The translations under genes and the position numbers were made by a program. DNA of 58,708 nt from an uncultured Acidobacteriaceae bacterium (GTDB lineage: Bacteria > Acidobacteriota > Terriglobia > Terriglobales > Acidobacteriaceae), in the NCBI GenBank assembly GCA_903828675.1, contig CAIKND010000185.1, positions 1 through 58,708 of the forward strand, in the 5' to 3' direction. Positions 1 through 8,851 of the stretch are shown here, piece by piece. The notes beneath the pieces are model-generated. The model saw only the letters and a program-made list of their open reading frames with translations, was not told the DNA's origin and did not search any database. Every line of letters starts with the position of its first letter. Position 1 is the stretch's first letter.

Positions 1-669
1 AAAAGGCCTCTGCAGGCGCTACGCGAAGCCGCTTCAACCCTATCTCTCCCCATTCTTCCAGCCGAAACTCGCCATCTCGCCAGGAAAAACATCTCCATCC
101 TTTTCACTGCGAAAACAAAGGCTTGATCAGAGCTTCCCTAATGCTTCTTACGTCGTCGTATTTCTTTTGGCTTATCAATGGTGTTTAAATGCCGCACGAA
201 CGGTGTCGCTCGGGAGAAGACGAGAGGGAATCCTCAACTCCCGTAATGTCGACAACTCGGAAGTAACACCCCATCACCCCGGTAAGCCCCGCAAAATTCG
301 GCCAACTCCAGCGAAATTCGCTCTGACCATCACCGACAGCCATCCGGCCATAAACATGCGGCTTCCCACCATCGCCCGGCGGAACGCACCCGGCAAATCC
401 CCCGAGAATCTCAATTCTCCCAGCATTTCAACCCTGCAAATTCCAGCCAGCTTATTTCTTCCCAGGTTTGCAGATAATTACCCTGCATTGGCGCACAATC
501 TTTATATGGGATACCTCCACACAAATCGTCCTCAGCCAGCCAAGGGATATCCCTCGACCCCTCCCCACCCCCTCCCTACCCTCCCTACCCACCCCCCCTC
601 CCACCGGGAATGTGAGCATTTGAAGCCGGATAACTCGGATGAAAGTGTTTTTGCTGTATCGCAGCGTGC
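1..669. other. Non-coding edge region downstream of ftsI
   Basis: No convincing gene is seen. Open frames here overlap the antisense of ftsI or are composed of proline-rich low-complexity codons. A short minus-strand frame beginning at an ATG at 98 stays open to the window edge, but it is too short to judge. The region holds a conserved AT-rich block near 468-499 and a C-rich tract at 551-606, annotated separately. In many bacteria murE directly follows ftsI; here at least 669 bases without a clear gene follow it. Confidence 0.5.
468..606 (-). repeat. G-rich (G-quadruplex-prone) dispersed repeat, copy 1
   Basis: The minus strand, which is the sense strand of ftsI, has many runs of three or more G at 551-606. 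About 50 bases further lies a block at 468-499 with the core ATAATTACCCT and GCGCACAAT (plus-strand reading). The same two parts in the same order and orientation relative to the upstream gene occur at 6787-6954. This copy starts 64 bases past the ftsI stop. It could fold as a quadruplex in RNA or act as a transcription end; neither is shown. Confidence 0.6.
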
Positions 670-2949
670 TTACCGTCCGCAGCGCACCACAACCTGGGTG
701 CCGGGCAGAACCATCGCGCCAGCCGCCGGAGCCTGTTCACGGCATGTCCCGTTGCCCACAATCTGCACTTCCAGCCCCGCGGCTCCGGCCTGCTCGATCA
801 CCTTGCGCACCGGCAGTCCGGTGAGTGTGGGCACGCGCAGTCGCTTGGCCTCGGTAATCATCACCGCCTTGGTCGTCTGCTGCGCGCCAGTGTTGCCCGT
901 TTGCGCGGAGCCTTGCGCAGAGGCGGTAGCAGGCTGAGAGGCGGCCCTGCCACTGCCGGACTGATTCGCTGGCGGCGTCGTTGGCTGGCCGTTCGTGGCG
1001 CTTTGATTTGCCGGCGTGCGCAAGGGGTCATCGCTGGGAAGGGAATTGGCGGCGTCGAAGAGCGCGTTCATGTCGTCGGCATCCTGGGCCGCGTCGTCTT
1101 CGGTTACGGGTGCGTCCTTCTTTGCATCGGGACGTACTGCATTCAGATCGATGTCGTGCTGAACGCCCAGATACTCCAGCACCTGTTGCGCCACTTCGGC
1201 AAAAACCGGAGCGGATACGCTGGCTCCGTAGTAACTGCCCTTCGGGTTGTCCATAATCACTGCAACCGCGACCACCGGATTGTTGACCGGCGCGAATCCC
1301 GCAAACGACGCCACATGCATCGTCTTCGAATAGGTACGCGTAGCCGGATCGATCTTCTGTGCCGTTCCGGTCTTGCCGCCAGAAGAGTAGCCGTTCAACT
1401 GCGCCTGCTTGCCCGTTCCGAACAGCACCACGCCTTCCATCATCTTGCGCATCTGTGCCGCGGTCAGTGTGGTCAGCACGCGGTGAGCGCCCGCCGGCAG
1501 CGGGTTCGGCAGTTCGCCGCCCGGCCTGAACGGCGACGCCTGTGTAGGAGCCGCCTTCTGGCTCGTTCCGTTCGAGTCCACTTGGTCCGGAATCAAAATG
1601 TGAGGTGGCAGATAAACCCCGCCGTTGGCGATGGCGGAGACCATCGTGGCCAGTTGCACCGGAGTCACAGCAACCTCTTGTCCAATCGCGATCGAACCAA
1701 TCGACGATGAACCCCAGCGGTTCACCGGACGCAGCAGGCCGCGTGTTTCGCCGGGCAGTTCCACTCCCGTGCGGGAGCCAAAACCGAAGTCCCGAATGTA
1801 CTGGTAAAAGCGGTCAGGGCCTATCTTGAGCGCAAGCTTTACGGCGGCCACGTCGCTGGAGCGGGCCAGCGCGGTGGCCACGGTTACCTTGCCAAGCCCG
1901 CGATCCGACTTGTCGTCGTGAATAACGCGCCCCGCCAGCGTAATCTGACCGCCTTGGCAGTCAACAATGTCGTCCGGCGTAACCGCATGCAGGTCGAGCG
2001 CCGCGGAGTAGGTCACCAGCTTGAAGGTCGAGCCCGGCTCGTACACATCGCTCACCGCGTGATCGCGTAGCAACGCCGGCGTGGTGTGGCGAAACTGGTT
2101 GGGATTGAAGGTGGGACGAATGGCGAGGGCCAGAATCTGTCCGCTGTGCACGTCCTGCACCACCACCGTGCCGTTGGCCGCCTGGGTCTTTTCCATCGCG
2201 TGGTCAAGCGCCCGCTCCGCCAGAAACTGAATATTTTCATCGATGGTAAGCACCAGGTTGCGGCCCGGCTCCGGCTCGCGCTCGCTCGATCCCAGTACCT
2301 TGCGCCGCGCATCCATCGCGGTGAACATCCGCCCGGGTACCCCATGCAATTGCGTATCGAATCTCTGCTCCAGCCCACCCAGCCCGTTGTCGTCTACGCC
2401 CACGTAACCCAGTACCTGTGCGGCGATTTCGTTGTCCGGGTAAAAGCGCTCGAACTCTTTCTGGAAGTAAATGCCCTTCATCGAGAGGGCCTTCACGCGC
2501 GCTGAAACTTCCGGCGTCACCCTCCGGGCCACCCAGGCAAAATTATGGCCGGAGGTCAAACGCGCCGCAATCTGCTCCTCGGTGCTTTGTGCGTCTTCGG
2601 GGTCGGTGTGCACCAGCGCAGCCAAGGCGTGCGCGGAGGTCTGCCGGTCGTCCATCTCCGCGGGATTCGCGTAGATGGAGTCCACCTGCACCGTCATCGC
2701 CAGTTCGTGCAAATTGCGGTCGTATAAAACACCGCGTCGCGGCGCCACCTCAAAGGTGCGCTGCTGCTGCTTCTGGGCTCGTTCCAGAAACTCCTGATGA
2801 CGGACGATCTGAAGCCAGAACAGGCGGCCGGCAATAGCAAAAGCCCAAAGCAGAAAGAACAGGCAGATGAGCCAGAAGCGCGGCCGCCGGAGAGGAACCA
2901 CGCGGGGCGTATTGCTCTGGTTTCGAATGGATCGAACGGCTGCCTGCAT
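670..2949 (-). CDS. ftsI: Division-specific transpeptidase FtsI (PBP3-type) with PASTA domain
   Basis: Class B penicillin-binding protein that crosslinks septal peptidoglycan in the periplasm. At 759 residues it has one membrane segment at about 25-46, a dimerisation/pedestal domain to about 225, and a transpeptidase domain. The catalytic motifs are visible: S307-T-F-K310, the S-x-N-type motif as SSD at 364-366, and K526-T-G-T. A Gln/Ala/Thr-rich linker (about 645-690) leads to a single PASTA domain at about 693-759, as in SpoVD/PBP2x-like proteins and unlike E. coli FtsI. The start is preceded by GGAAAGAG. It is the last gene seen in the mraZ-rsmH-ftsL-ftsI series. Confidence 0.93.
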   Translation of the reverse strand: MQAAVRSIRNQSNTPRVVPLRRPRFWLICLFFLLWAFAIAGRLFWLQIVRHQEFLERAQKQQQRTFEVAPRRGVLYDRNLHELAMTVQVDSIYANPAEMDDRQTSAHALAALVHTDPEDAQSTEEQIAARLTSGHNFAWVARRVTPEVSARVKALSMKGIYFQKEFERFYPDNEIAAQVLGYVGVDDNGLGGLEQRFDTQLHGVPGRMFTAMDARRKVLGSSEREPEPGRNLVLTIDENIQFLAERALDHAMEKTQAANGTVVVQDVHSGQILALAIRPTFNPNQFRHTTPALLRDHAVSDVYEPGSTFKLVTYSAALDLHAVTPDDIVDCQGGQITLAGRVIHDDKSDRGLGKVTVATALARSSDVAAVKLALKIGPDRFYQYIRDFGFGSRTGVELPGETRGLLRPVNRWGSSSIGSIAIGQEVAVTPVQLATMVSAIANGGVYLPPHILIPDQVDSNGTSQKAAPTQASPFRPGGELPNPLPAGAHRVLTTLTAAQMRKMMEGVVLFGTGKQAQLNGYSSGGKTGTAQKIDPATRTYSKTMHVASFAGFAPVNNPVVAVAVIMDNPKGSYYGASVSAPVFAEVAQQVLEYLGVQHDIDLNAVRPDAKKDAPVTEDDAAQDADDMNALFDAANSLPSDDPLRTPANQSATNGQPTTPPANQSGSGRAASQPATASAQGSAQTGNTGAQQTTKAVMITEAKRLRVPTLTGLPVRKVIEQAGAAGLEVQIVGNGTCREQAPAAGAMVLPGTQVVVRCGR

Positions 2950-3080
2950 GGCTCTTTCCAGCTTTCAACTTACGCTCCGGGCGAATCCTGTGTGCCTTCC
3001 GCTCACAGACTGATAGACCCACAACTCCGGCACAAAAGCCATGCACACGCATTTGCAAAGCTGAAAGCTGAATGCTGTTT

Positions 3081-3578
3081 TTACTGCGCCGGAGGAGTTA
3101 CCTGGGCTATGACAGGAGTTCCGGAATCAGCACGGGCATTGGGATGAACAACCTGACCGGGTTGCGGCGCGGCCAGACCCAACTGCCGGGCCATCATGTC
3201 GATGCGCCCTGGCTGGGTAAGCTCCGCCTGGGACAGCCGCAACTGGCGGTTTTCCTCGCGCAACTGGTCCAGTACCTGCTTCTCCGACTCGACGCGATAA
3301 CTGCTCTCGATGGCATAAAAGTGCTGCAGGCCGTAAATCATCACCAGGGAAAAGAGCACGGTGATCGCAGCGGAGAACAGACGCATCTCGCGCACGCGCG
3401 CCGGGTCTGGAGCCTTCACCAGTCTCGAGTTATCAAAGTGCCTGGCAAAATAAAACTCGGGCGTGCGCACACGCCGCCTCCGCTGCGGCTGTTGGGCCAT
3501 CAGTTCAGCGTTCCGCTCGGCAACCTGCGTACTCCAGTTGCGGCCGGGTTCAAAGTCGATTGTCGCGCATGCCGCCAT
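3081..3578 (-). CDS. ftsL: FtsL-like cell division protein
   Basis: Small bitopic protein of 165 residues between rsmH and ftsI, the normal place of ftsL. It has an Arg-rich cytoplasmic N-terminus, one membrane helix at about 67-86 and a coiled-coil heptad segment at about 88-118 that should pair with FtsB in the divisome. The C-terminal tail is Pro/Gln-rich. The start is well supported: AGGAGG lies five bases before the ATG. FtsL diverges strongly in sequence, so the call rests on size, topology and position more than on residues. Confidence 0.8.
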   Translation of the reverse strand: MAACATIDFEPGRNWSTQVAERNAELMAQQPQRRRRVRTPEFYFARHFDNSRLVKAPDPARVREMRLFSAAITVLFSLVMIYGLQHFYAIESSYRVESEKQVLDQLREENRQLRLSQAELTQPGRIDMMARQLGLAAPQPGQVVHPNARADSGTPVIAQVTPPAQ

Positions 3579-3593
3579 GGTTGCCTCCTTGCA

Positions 3594-3622
3594 TGAACAC
3601 GGAACTATTCGTTCCGTGTTCA
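3594..3622 (-). promoter_or_regulatory. Perfect 12-bp hairpin in the rsmH-ftsL gap
   Basis: TGAACACGGAAC pairs exactly with GTTCCGTGTTCA around a 5-nt loop. In the minus-strand mRNA it lies between the rsmH stop and the ftsL ribosome binding site (3584-3589). There is no U-run, so it is not a standard terminator. It may affect mRNA processing or ftsL translation; this is inference. Confidence 0.55.
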
Positions 3623-3634
3623 GTTATCTTTGGT

Positions 3635-4609
3635 TCAATCCCGCTTCCAACGCTGCCCGTACTTTTTGTTCCCTGTTCCTGGTGGACTGGCCCCGGCTTC
3701 TTGCTTCTCTGCCGCTCTCAGCTTTGCGCTTCTTGAGCGCGGGTTTCTATCTGTCTCTTCTTCGCCGGCTGTGACTGGCTTCCTGGTCAGAATCTCCCAG
3801 ATTCCCTTTTGCGCGCCTTCGCGCAGACTGTCTTTTGCAATTCGATCTTCAAGAGAATGAAAGCTGATAACTACGAGTCTTGCGGAGGGCTTAAGCAATG
3901 CGGGTGCGGCCTCTAACAAGTCCCTGATTTCGTCCAATTCGCGATTAACGTAGATCCTGAGTGCCTGAAATGTCCGGGTGGCCGGATGAATGTGTCCTTG
4001 CTTCTTGTCTCGTTTTATTGGCGGGGAGACAGAGGCCACAATCCGGGCTAACTGCCCCGTGGTTGTGATCTGCCTTCCCCGCACAATTGCTCTGGCGACT
4101 GTCCGCGACCTCCTTTCCTCACCGTTCTCGTAAATGAGATTTGCAAGCTCGTGCTCACTCATCTCATTCACCACTTGTGCGGCGGTTGGTCCGGAGCGCG
4201 GGTCCATGCGCATATCCAACGGGCCGTCCGCCTGAAAACTGAATCCCCTGTGTGCCTCGTCGAACTGCAGGCTGCTCACGCCAAAGTCGGCCAGCAGGCC
4301 ATCCACCGAAGCCGGCTCAATATGCCGTGCGATGGAACTGAAGGCCTCTGCCACCAGCGTTACCTTGGGCGCCTGGCTGCCAAGCTCAATGCAAACCTGG
4401 TCCAACCGGGCTTTTGCCAACTCCAGCGCCTCAGGATCCCTGTCGAATCCGATCAGGTGCCCCTCAGGCCCCAGCAACCGGACAATCCCTTCGGCGTGCC
4501 CGGCCAGGCCCAAAGTGCAGTCCACGTACGTCCCCTTCGGGCGCACACGGAGAAAATCAATAGCTTCATGAAAAAGAACTGGCACATGGCGTTCATTCGT
4601 TTTCGTCAT
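3635..4609 (-). CDS. rsmH: 16S rRNA (cytosine-1402 N4)-methyltransferase RsmH
   Basis: SAM-dependent methyltransferase acting on C1402 of 16S rRNA in the ribosomal P site (formerly MraW). The N-terminus HVPVLFHEAI is typical, followed by the SAM-binding stretch VDCTLGLAGHAEGI and GFDRDPEAL. The late conserved motif ISFHSLEDR and the C-terminal NPRSRSAKLR block are present. The length, 324 residues, is normal. I chose the ATG at 4609, which directly follows a GGGGGAG stretch. A GTG at 4639 that overlaps the mraZ stop would add ten residues. Confidence 0.95.
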   Translation of the reverse strand: MTKTNERHVPVLFHEAIDFLRVRPKGTYVDCTLGLAGHAEGIVRLLGPEGHLIGFDRDPEALELAKARLDQVCIELGSQAPKVTLVAEAFSSIARHIEPASVDGLLADFGVSSLQFDEAHRGFSFQADGPLDMRMDPRSGPTAAQVVNEMSEHELANLIYENGEERRSRTVARAIVRGRQITTTGQLARIVASVSPPIKRDKKQGHIHPATRTFQALRIYVNRELDEIRDLLEAAPALLKPSARLVVISFHSLEDRIAKDSLREGAQKGIWEILTRKPVTAGEEETDRNPRSRSAKLRAAEKQEAGASPPGTGNKKYGQRWKRD

Positions 4610-4628
4610 GCGCTCCCCCTGAGGGGTG

Positions 4629-5084
4629 TTAACTGTCACTCCGCCGACTCAGAATCGCCGCCATGACCTTGCGGTCTTCGGCAGTCAACTCGTTGTCAGG
4701 AAGGCTCTGTTCGAAGATTTCCCTGTTGTGCACTTCCAGGTAGGTCCTCATCCCGAATACTGTTACTTCCGCATCCAGGTGGGCGGCGCCGCGCAAAATC
4801 TGCGGCAGCAATAACCGTGCCTGGCTGTCCATCTCCACCTGCTGGCCGTAATAGCTGGTCAGGTTCAGGTACTTCCTTACCGCGTCGTCCAGAGTGCTGG
4901 ACTCGGCTAGCCGGTCTTCCCGCTTCTCCCACTCGGGTAGCGGCCAGATCTCCGCGCTCTTGCCATCGACAGAGGTGATGTAGAACTGCGAAACGTGCTG
5001 AGCGTCCAGCAACTGCTTGAAAGCAGCCGGAAGCTTCAGCCGTCCCTTCTCATCGACCTTCGCTGGATGGTTTCCGCGAAACAT
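4629..5084 (-). CDS. mraZ: Transcriptional regulator MraZ
   Basis: First gene of the division cluster and a DNA-binding regulator of it. The 151-residue product shows two SpoVT-AbrB half-domains: the N-terminal FRGNHPAKVDEKGRLKLPAAF and a second around EMDSQARLLLPQILR. The frame is open upstream to 5273, but that stretch has no MraZ similarity, so the Met before FRGNH is taken as the start. The gene overlaps or abuts rsmH. Family members repress their own operon by binding repeated GGG-containing boxes; clear evenly spaced boxes were not found here. Confidence 0.93.
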   Translation of the reverse strand: MFRGNHPAKVDEKGRLKLPAAFKQLLDAQHVSQFYITSVDGKSAEIWPLPEWEKREDRLAESSTLDDAVRKYLNLTSYYGQQVEMDSQARLLLPQILRGAAHLDAEVTVFGMRTYLEVHNREIFEQSLPDNELTAEDRKVMAAILSRRSDS

Positions 5085-5303
5085 CTTCTTGCCTTTTCGC
5101 CCACCCCCGGCTGATTCTGCATCTCTTGCCGCGGCTGGTTCCCCGTCTTCGGGCCCTTTCCGGTTAGCCAAGCTGGTTCCCCAGCGAGTTTGGCTGCCGG
5201 AATCTTCTCTTCGGGGAGGAATTTCAGGTAAACTTGGCTTGTAAATCAGTTGTGTGGCTCCCCAGTGCTCCACTCAACTCCAAATTTGACCACTACAAGG
5301 ACG

Positions 5304-5332
5304 ATAGTACCCCTGATTGGGGCTGTCGCCAA
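5304..5332 (-). promoter_or_regulatory. Sigma-70-type promoter of the mraZ-ftsI cluster
   Basis: On the minus strand TTGGCG, 17 bases, then TACTAT, a good match to housekeeping -35 and -10 boxes. Transcription would start near 5297, giving a leader of about 210 bases before the mraZ ATG. The gene-free stretch 5085-5564 otherwise holds repeated GGGGAACC-like words at about 5134-5145, 5172-5183 and 5254-5263 on the minus strand, and no recognisable gene. Confidence 0.5.
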
Positions 5333-5564
5333 GGGGAAAATCAATAAATTGTAGGGGTAGGGTGTGCGGGTTGTGGAAAATTCCCCTAATAGATCAGAAA
5401 GCTCTTCTGACCCCAATATCTTGTGTTAACGGCTTCGGTTCGGGTACTGGACAGGATAGCCCGGGCATGATAGGAGAACAAAAAGCGAAAGAACATTGGA
5501 TTGACCGGTGAGCCGCTCATTCGCTGACTGTTGGAAGCTTGAATCGGTCGGCCTGCATCTAGGT

Positions 5565-6068
5565 TTATCCGGCACTGTTTCGCCGCCTTCCGCGCTCCAT
5601 CACCAGCTTCATCAAATAAAGAAAGACGAGGAGGTTGATGGTGAGCAGGCTTACCCGGGGCAGGGTGAGTCTGCGGCAGATCTCAAATACCTCCCAGGGC
5701 AGGAACGAGCCGGTAATCACCAGAGTCAGGTACTCGGCCCAGACCTTTTCAAGATATAGGCCAACGCCCTCCAATACGCCCAGAGCGGCATAGCTGAAGG
5801 CCGCCACGCCAATGCGCCGCAGCAGGGGATCGTCAAACAGCGATGCCTTGTCGAGGACGAAGTTGACGAAGCGCGATTCGGGGTTGAAGCGAAGGTGGTC
5901 GGCCAGCGCGGTAAGTTCATCACCGACGTCCTTGTGAAGCAAGCGCAGCGCTCCCACTCCAATGGCGGCAAACAGTAACCCCTGGATGAGTTTGTAGGCC
6001 GCAATGAGGACGAGTCCTTTATTGTGCTGGCGGCCCTTCGAGTGAACTTGCGCTGGGGAATCGATCAT
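5565..6068 (-). CDS. DUF2127 family membrane protein
   Basis: Predicted integral membrane protein of 167 residues with about four hydrophobic helices: LVLIAAYKLIQGLLFAAIGV near the N-terminus, a pair in the middle (VAAFSYAALGVLEG and YLTLVITGSFLPWEVFEI), and a last one (LLTINLLVFLYLM). The spacing and the KLIQG start match DUF2127, whose function is unknown. The ATG at 6068 is preferred because an upstream extension would overlap the divergent SRPBCC gene and carries no family signal. The two genes then share a 115-base divergent gap. Confidence 0.7.
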   Translation of the reverse strand: MIDSPAQVHSKGRQHNKGLVLIAAYKLIQGLLFAAIGVGALRLLHKDVGDELTALADHLRFNPESRFVNFVLDKASLFDDPLLRRIGVAAFSYAALGVLEGVGLYLEKVWAEYLTLVITGSFLPWEVFEICRRLTLPRVSLLTINLLVFLYLMKLVMERGRRRNSAG

Positions 6069-6183
6069 TTTGCTGAAAAACCTGGCGAACCATCTGCCTG
6101 CTCTTACGTTAAATGATGCGAACTGGTTCTGCGAACTCCGGACCGCTGAGGGGGCCAGAGGCGCGGGAATTAACATCGGATTC

Positions 6184-6735
6184 ATGGCACAGTGCTTTAG
6201 AACCAGTCAGTGGGTTCCTTTTCCGGTGGAACTGGTGTTCGCGTTCTTCGCCAACCCGTCGAACCTGCCGCACCTGATGCCGCGAAAGCTGGAGACTCGC
6301 ATCGAAGACGCGCGCATTGTGCCGCCGCCTCCGCGGCCTGCAGCGCAGGATCCGTCGCGTCGGTTCTTGAGCGTGGCAGCGGGCGTTGGGTCGGAGATTC
6401 TGATCAGTTTTTATCCGATCCGCTGGGTTCCGCGCCGGGTGAGTTGGATGGCGCGGATTACCGAGTTCGAGTGGTACAGCCATTTCTGCGATGAGCAGGT
6501 GCGCGGGCCGTTCACCCAGTTTCGCCATCGCCACGGAATTGAGGCGGAGACACGGGCTGGGCAGGAAGGTACGCTGGTGAGCGATGAGGTAGAGTTCGCG
6601 CTGCCTTTCGGGCTGGTCGGGCAGATTGGCACTTTGATGGTGCGGCGGCAGCTGGCGGGCTCATTTGTCTACCGACAGAAGCGGCTGCCTGAGATCCTGG
6701 CGGCGGCATCGCGGCAGGCGTCGAGACGAGCCTGA
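6184..6735 (+). CDS. SRPBCC (START-like) ligand-binding protein
   Basis: A 183-residue cytoplasmic protein. It begins with the FRTSQWVPFPVELVFAFFANPSNLPHLMP pattern of the SRPBCC/polyketide-cyclase-like fold: a first strand, then the helix with FxxxANP. Late elements such as FxQFRHRH, the L-V-S-D-E-V-E-F strand and a long C-terminal helix fit the same fold. The ligand cannot be read from sequence. The frame is open 38 codons further upstream without family similarity. It is divergent from the DUF2127 gene and followed by a G-rich repeat. Confidence 0.75.
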   Translation: MAQCFRTSQWVPFPVELVFAFFANPSNLPHLMPRKLETRIEDARIVPPPPRPAAQDPSRRFLSVAAGVGSEILISFYPIRWVPRRVSWMARITEFEWYSHFCDEQVRGPFTQFRHRHGIEAETRAGQEGTLVSDEVEFALPFGLVGQIGTLMVRRQLAGSFVYRQKRLPEILAAASRQASRRA

Positions 6736-6786
6736 ATCTTGGAATGGACACCCGACCGGCTTAGTTTCTCATCTTCACAGTGGACT

Positions 6787-6954
6787 GGGGAGGGGGGGTG
6801 GGTAGGGAGGAGGGGGTGGGGTGGGAGGGGGTGCCTTGCCCCGCGATCCACCTGCCTAGAGCCTGGATGGCATCGGTCATGGCGGATTGTCCCTCTGCGG
6901 CATGAATTGACTTCATGTTTCAATTGTGCGCTTGAAGAGGGTAATTATATGCAA
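6787..6954 (+). repeat. G-rich (G-quadruplex-prone) dispersed repeat, copy 2
   Basis: Multiple G-runs at 6787-6831 are followed by ATTGTGCGC and AGGGTAATTATATGCAAA at 6923-6954. The second part matches the block at 468-499 in inverted window orientation. As with copy 1, it lies just past the stop of a gene, here SRPBCC, with the G-rich strand as sense. The rest of 6736-7064, a convergent gap to fabI, shows no gene. Confidence 0.65.
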
Positions 6955-7064
6955 ATGTTCTCAGTGCATTGATTGAGAATGCGCGGAGTTTCGCTGGCTG
7001 CTGTCCTGCCTTGGCCACAAAAACGTGGCCAGGATAGGACAGCCGGCATTGTCGCTTATGGGTC

Positions 7065-7832
7065 CTAGAAGCCCATGACGTTGTAGCCGCAGTCGACGTA
7101 CATGATTTCGCCGGTGATGGCGCTGGAGAGGTCTGAGGCCAGGAACAAGGCGGCACCGCCAACTTCAAGCTGGTCGACGTTGCGCTTCAAAGGAGCGCGC
7201 TCTGCGTGAGACTTGAGCATATCGCTCAGGTCGCCGACGCCGCGGGCGGCCAGGGTCTTGATGGGACCGGCAGAGATGGCGTTTACGCGGATGTTGCGGG
7301 GGCCGAGGCTTGACGCCAGATAGCGTACAGCGGACTCGAGGGCGGACTTGGCCAGGGCCATGACGTTGTAGTGGGGCACGACCTTTTCAGCGGCATAAAA
7401 GCTGAGGGTAATGATGCTGCCGCCGTCGGTCATCAGCGGCGCAGCGGCGCGGGTGACGGCGATGAGCGAGTAGACGCTGACATCCATGGCGATGCGAAAG
7501 CCGTCGCGGCTGGTGTTGAGAAAGTCCCCGCGCAGGTCGGGGGCAGGCGCGAAGGCCACGGCGTGCACCAGGATGTCGAGTTTGCCGTACTTCTGTTTGA
7601 GCGCGCCAAAAAGGGTTCCGATCTCCTCATCATTGGAGACGTCGCATTGGAAACCGGAGGCGCCGGGGAGTTCGTCGATGAGGCTTTGCGCCTCCATCTT
7701 CATGCGCTCGTTCTGGTAACAGATGGCCAGGGTCGCACCGGCCTCGTGGAGTTTTTGGGCGATTCCCCAGGCGATGGAACGCTTGTTGGCCAGCCCGAAG
7801 ACCACGGCCGTCTTACCCGCCAGATTGATCAT
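7065..7832 (-). CDS. fabI: Enoyl-[acyl-carrier-protein] reductase FabI
   Basis: NADH-dependent short-chain dehydrogenase that reduces trans-2-enoyl-ACP in the last step of fatty-acid elongation; the cytoplasmic target of triclosan-type inhibitors. The 255 residues include the nucleotide-binding stretch GLANKRSIAWGIA near the N-terminus, and the catalytic pair Y155-x6-K162 with the preceding Y146, as in the FabI subfamily rather than FabG. The C-terminal ITGEIMYVDCGYNVMG is characteristic. GGAGGA lies upstream of the ATG. The gene stands alone, convergent with the SRPBCC gene. Confidence 0.95.
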   Translation of the reverse strand: MINLAGKTAVVFGLANKRSIAWGIAQKLHEAGATLAICYQNERMKMEAQSLIDELPGASGFQCDVSNDEEIGTLFGALKQKYGKLDILVHAVAFAPAPDLRGDFLNTSRDGFRIAMDVSVYSLIAVTRAAAPLMTDGGSIITLSFYAAEKVVPHYNVMALAKSALESAVRYLASSLGPRNIRVNAISAGPIKTLAARGVGDLSDMLKSHAERAPLKRNVDQLEVGGAALFLASDLSSAITGEIMYVDCGYNVMGF

Positions 7833-8014
7833 GCTTTCTTAGTTCCTCCATGGCTCGCGTCTGGTGTGGGGAAGGACGGGCCAACCGCTTATTAGAATAT
7901 CAGAGCGGTTCTCCAGTTGATTTACCAATCCCAGCGCTGAGCGAGGTGAAATTGTCTAAAGGAAAAATTCCGCTAAGTATCTTTGGCTTCAGAGAGTAGC
8001 GACAGGCGAACCGC

Positions 8015-8851
8015 TCAGCCGCCGAGGTCGACGAGTTTGACCTTTCCCACGGCGCGGTCAAGAAATCGGGAGCCAAGGCGCTCAAACTTCTCTACGGAGT
8101 CGGAAGCGAAGCAGTGAATCTCCGGCTCCACGATGTCCAGACCGGCGGCGGACAGTGCGAAGCTCTCGCCGAACTGGCGCTGAGCGGTTTCGGCAGTGGA
8201 CTCGGCGGAGTCGATGACGCGGATGCCGGAGGGTACGGCGGCCTCGATGAGTGGACGCAAAAGTGGGTAATGTGTGCAGCCGAGGACGAGGGTGTCTGGG
8301 TTGAGCCCGGCGGCGGCGGCCTCAGCGTTGAGCTCGTCAAGATAGATGCGGATGACCTGCTCGGTGACGGGGTGGTCGGTCCAGCCTTCTTCAACCAGGG
8401 GAACGAGCAGGGGACATGCCTTCTCAAGGGCGCGGAGGCCGTGAGCGCGGCAGGCGGCGGCATAGGCGTGGCTCTGGACGGTGGCATCGGTGGCGATGAC
8501 CAGCACATCTCCGGTGCGGGAGGCGGCGCGGGCGGCTGTGGCTCCGGGCTCGATAACGCCGAGGACGGGAACGGGGACTGCATCCTGAATGGCGTCAAGG
8601 GCGAGGGCGCTGGCAGTGTTGCAGGCGATGATGAGGAACTCCGCGCCCTGCTCCTGGACTAGAAATTGTGCACTCTGGGCGGCATAGCGGGCGATGGTGC
8701 GGCGGGACTTGGAGCCGTAGGGGAGGCGCGCCGTATCGCCGAGAAAGGCGAAGCGGGCCTGCGGCAGGCGCTGGATGAGGGCACGGAGGACGGTGAGGCC
8801 GCCGAAGCCGGAGTCAAAGACGCCGATAGTGGGAGTCCTGTTGCTATTCAT
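8015..8851 (-). CDS. murI: Glutamate racemase MurI
   Basis: Cofactor-independent racemase making D-glutamate for peptidoglycan. The N-terminus IGVFDSGFGGLTVL and both catalytic cysteines are present: C77 in ACNTAS and C192 in GCTHYP. Length is 278 residues from the chosen ATG. The start is firm: it overlaps the stop of the upstream GerMN gene as ATGA and has AAGGA upstream, whereas the longer open frame has only Pro/Arg-rich translation of the overlapping gene. It is the third gene of an amidase-GerMN-murI unit. Confidence 0.95.
   Translation of the reverse strand: MNSNRTPTIGVFDSGFGGLTVLRALIQRLPQARFAFLGDTARLPYGSKSRRTIARYAAQSAQFLVQEQGAEFLIIACNTASALALDAIQDAVPVPVLGVIEPGATAARAASRTGDVLVIATDATVQSHAYAAACRAHGLRALEKACPLLVPLVEEGWTDHPVTEQVIRIYLDELNAEAAAAGLNPDTLVLGCTHYPLLRPLIEAAVPSGIRVIDSAESTAETAQRQFGESFALSAAGLDIVEPEIHCFASDSVEKFERLGSRFLDRAVGKVKLVDLGG

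Noticed and set aside
1..98. Partial minus-strand gene at the left edge
   Set aside because: About 32 codons, Arg-rich, not similar to MurE or another division-cluster protein.
5085..5303. MraZ operator boxes upstream of mraZ
   Set aside because: GGGGAACC-like words occur but are about 35-85 bases apart, not in the close regular spacing known for MraZ boxes.
5317..5511. 64-codon plus-strand frame upstream of mraZ
   Set aside because: Overlaps the mraZ promoter region and has no ribosome binding site or recognisable composition.
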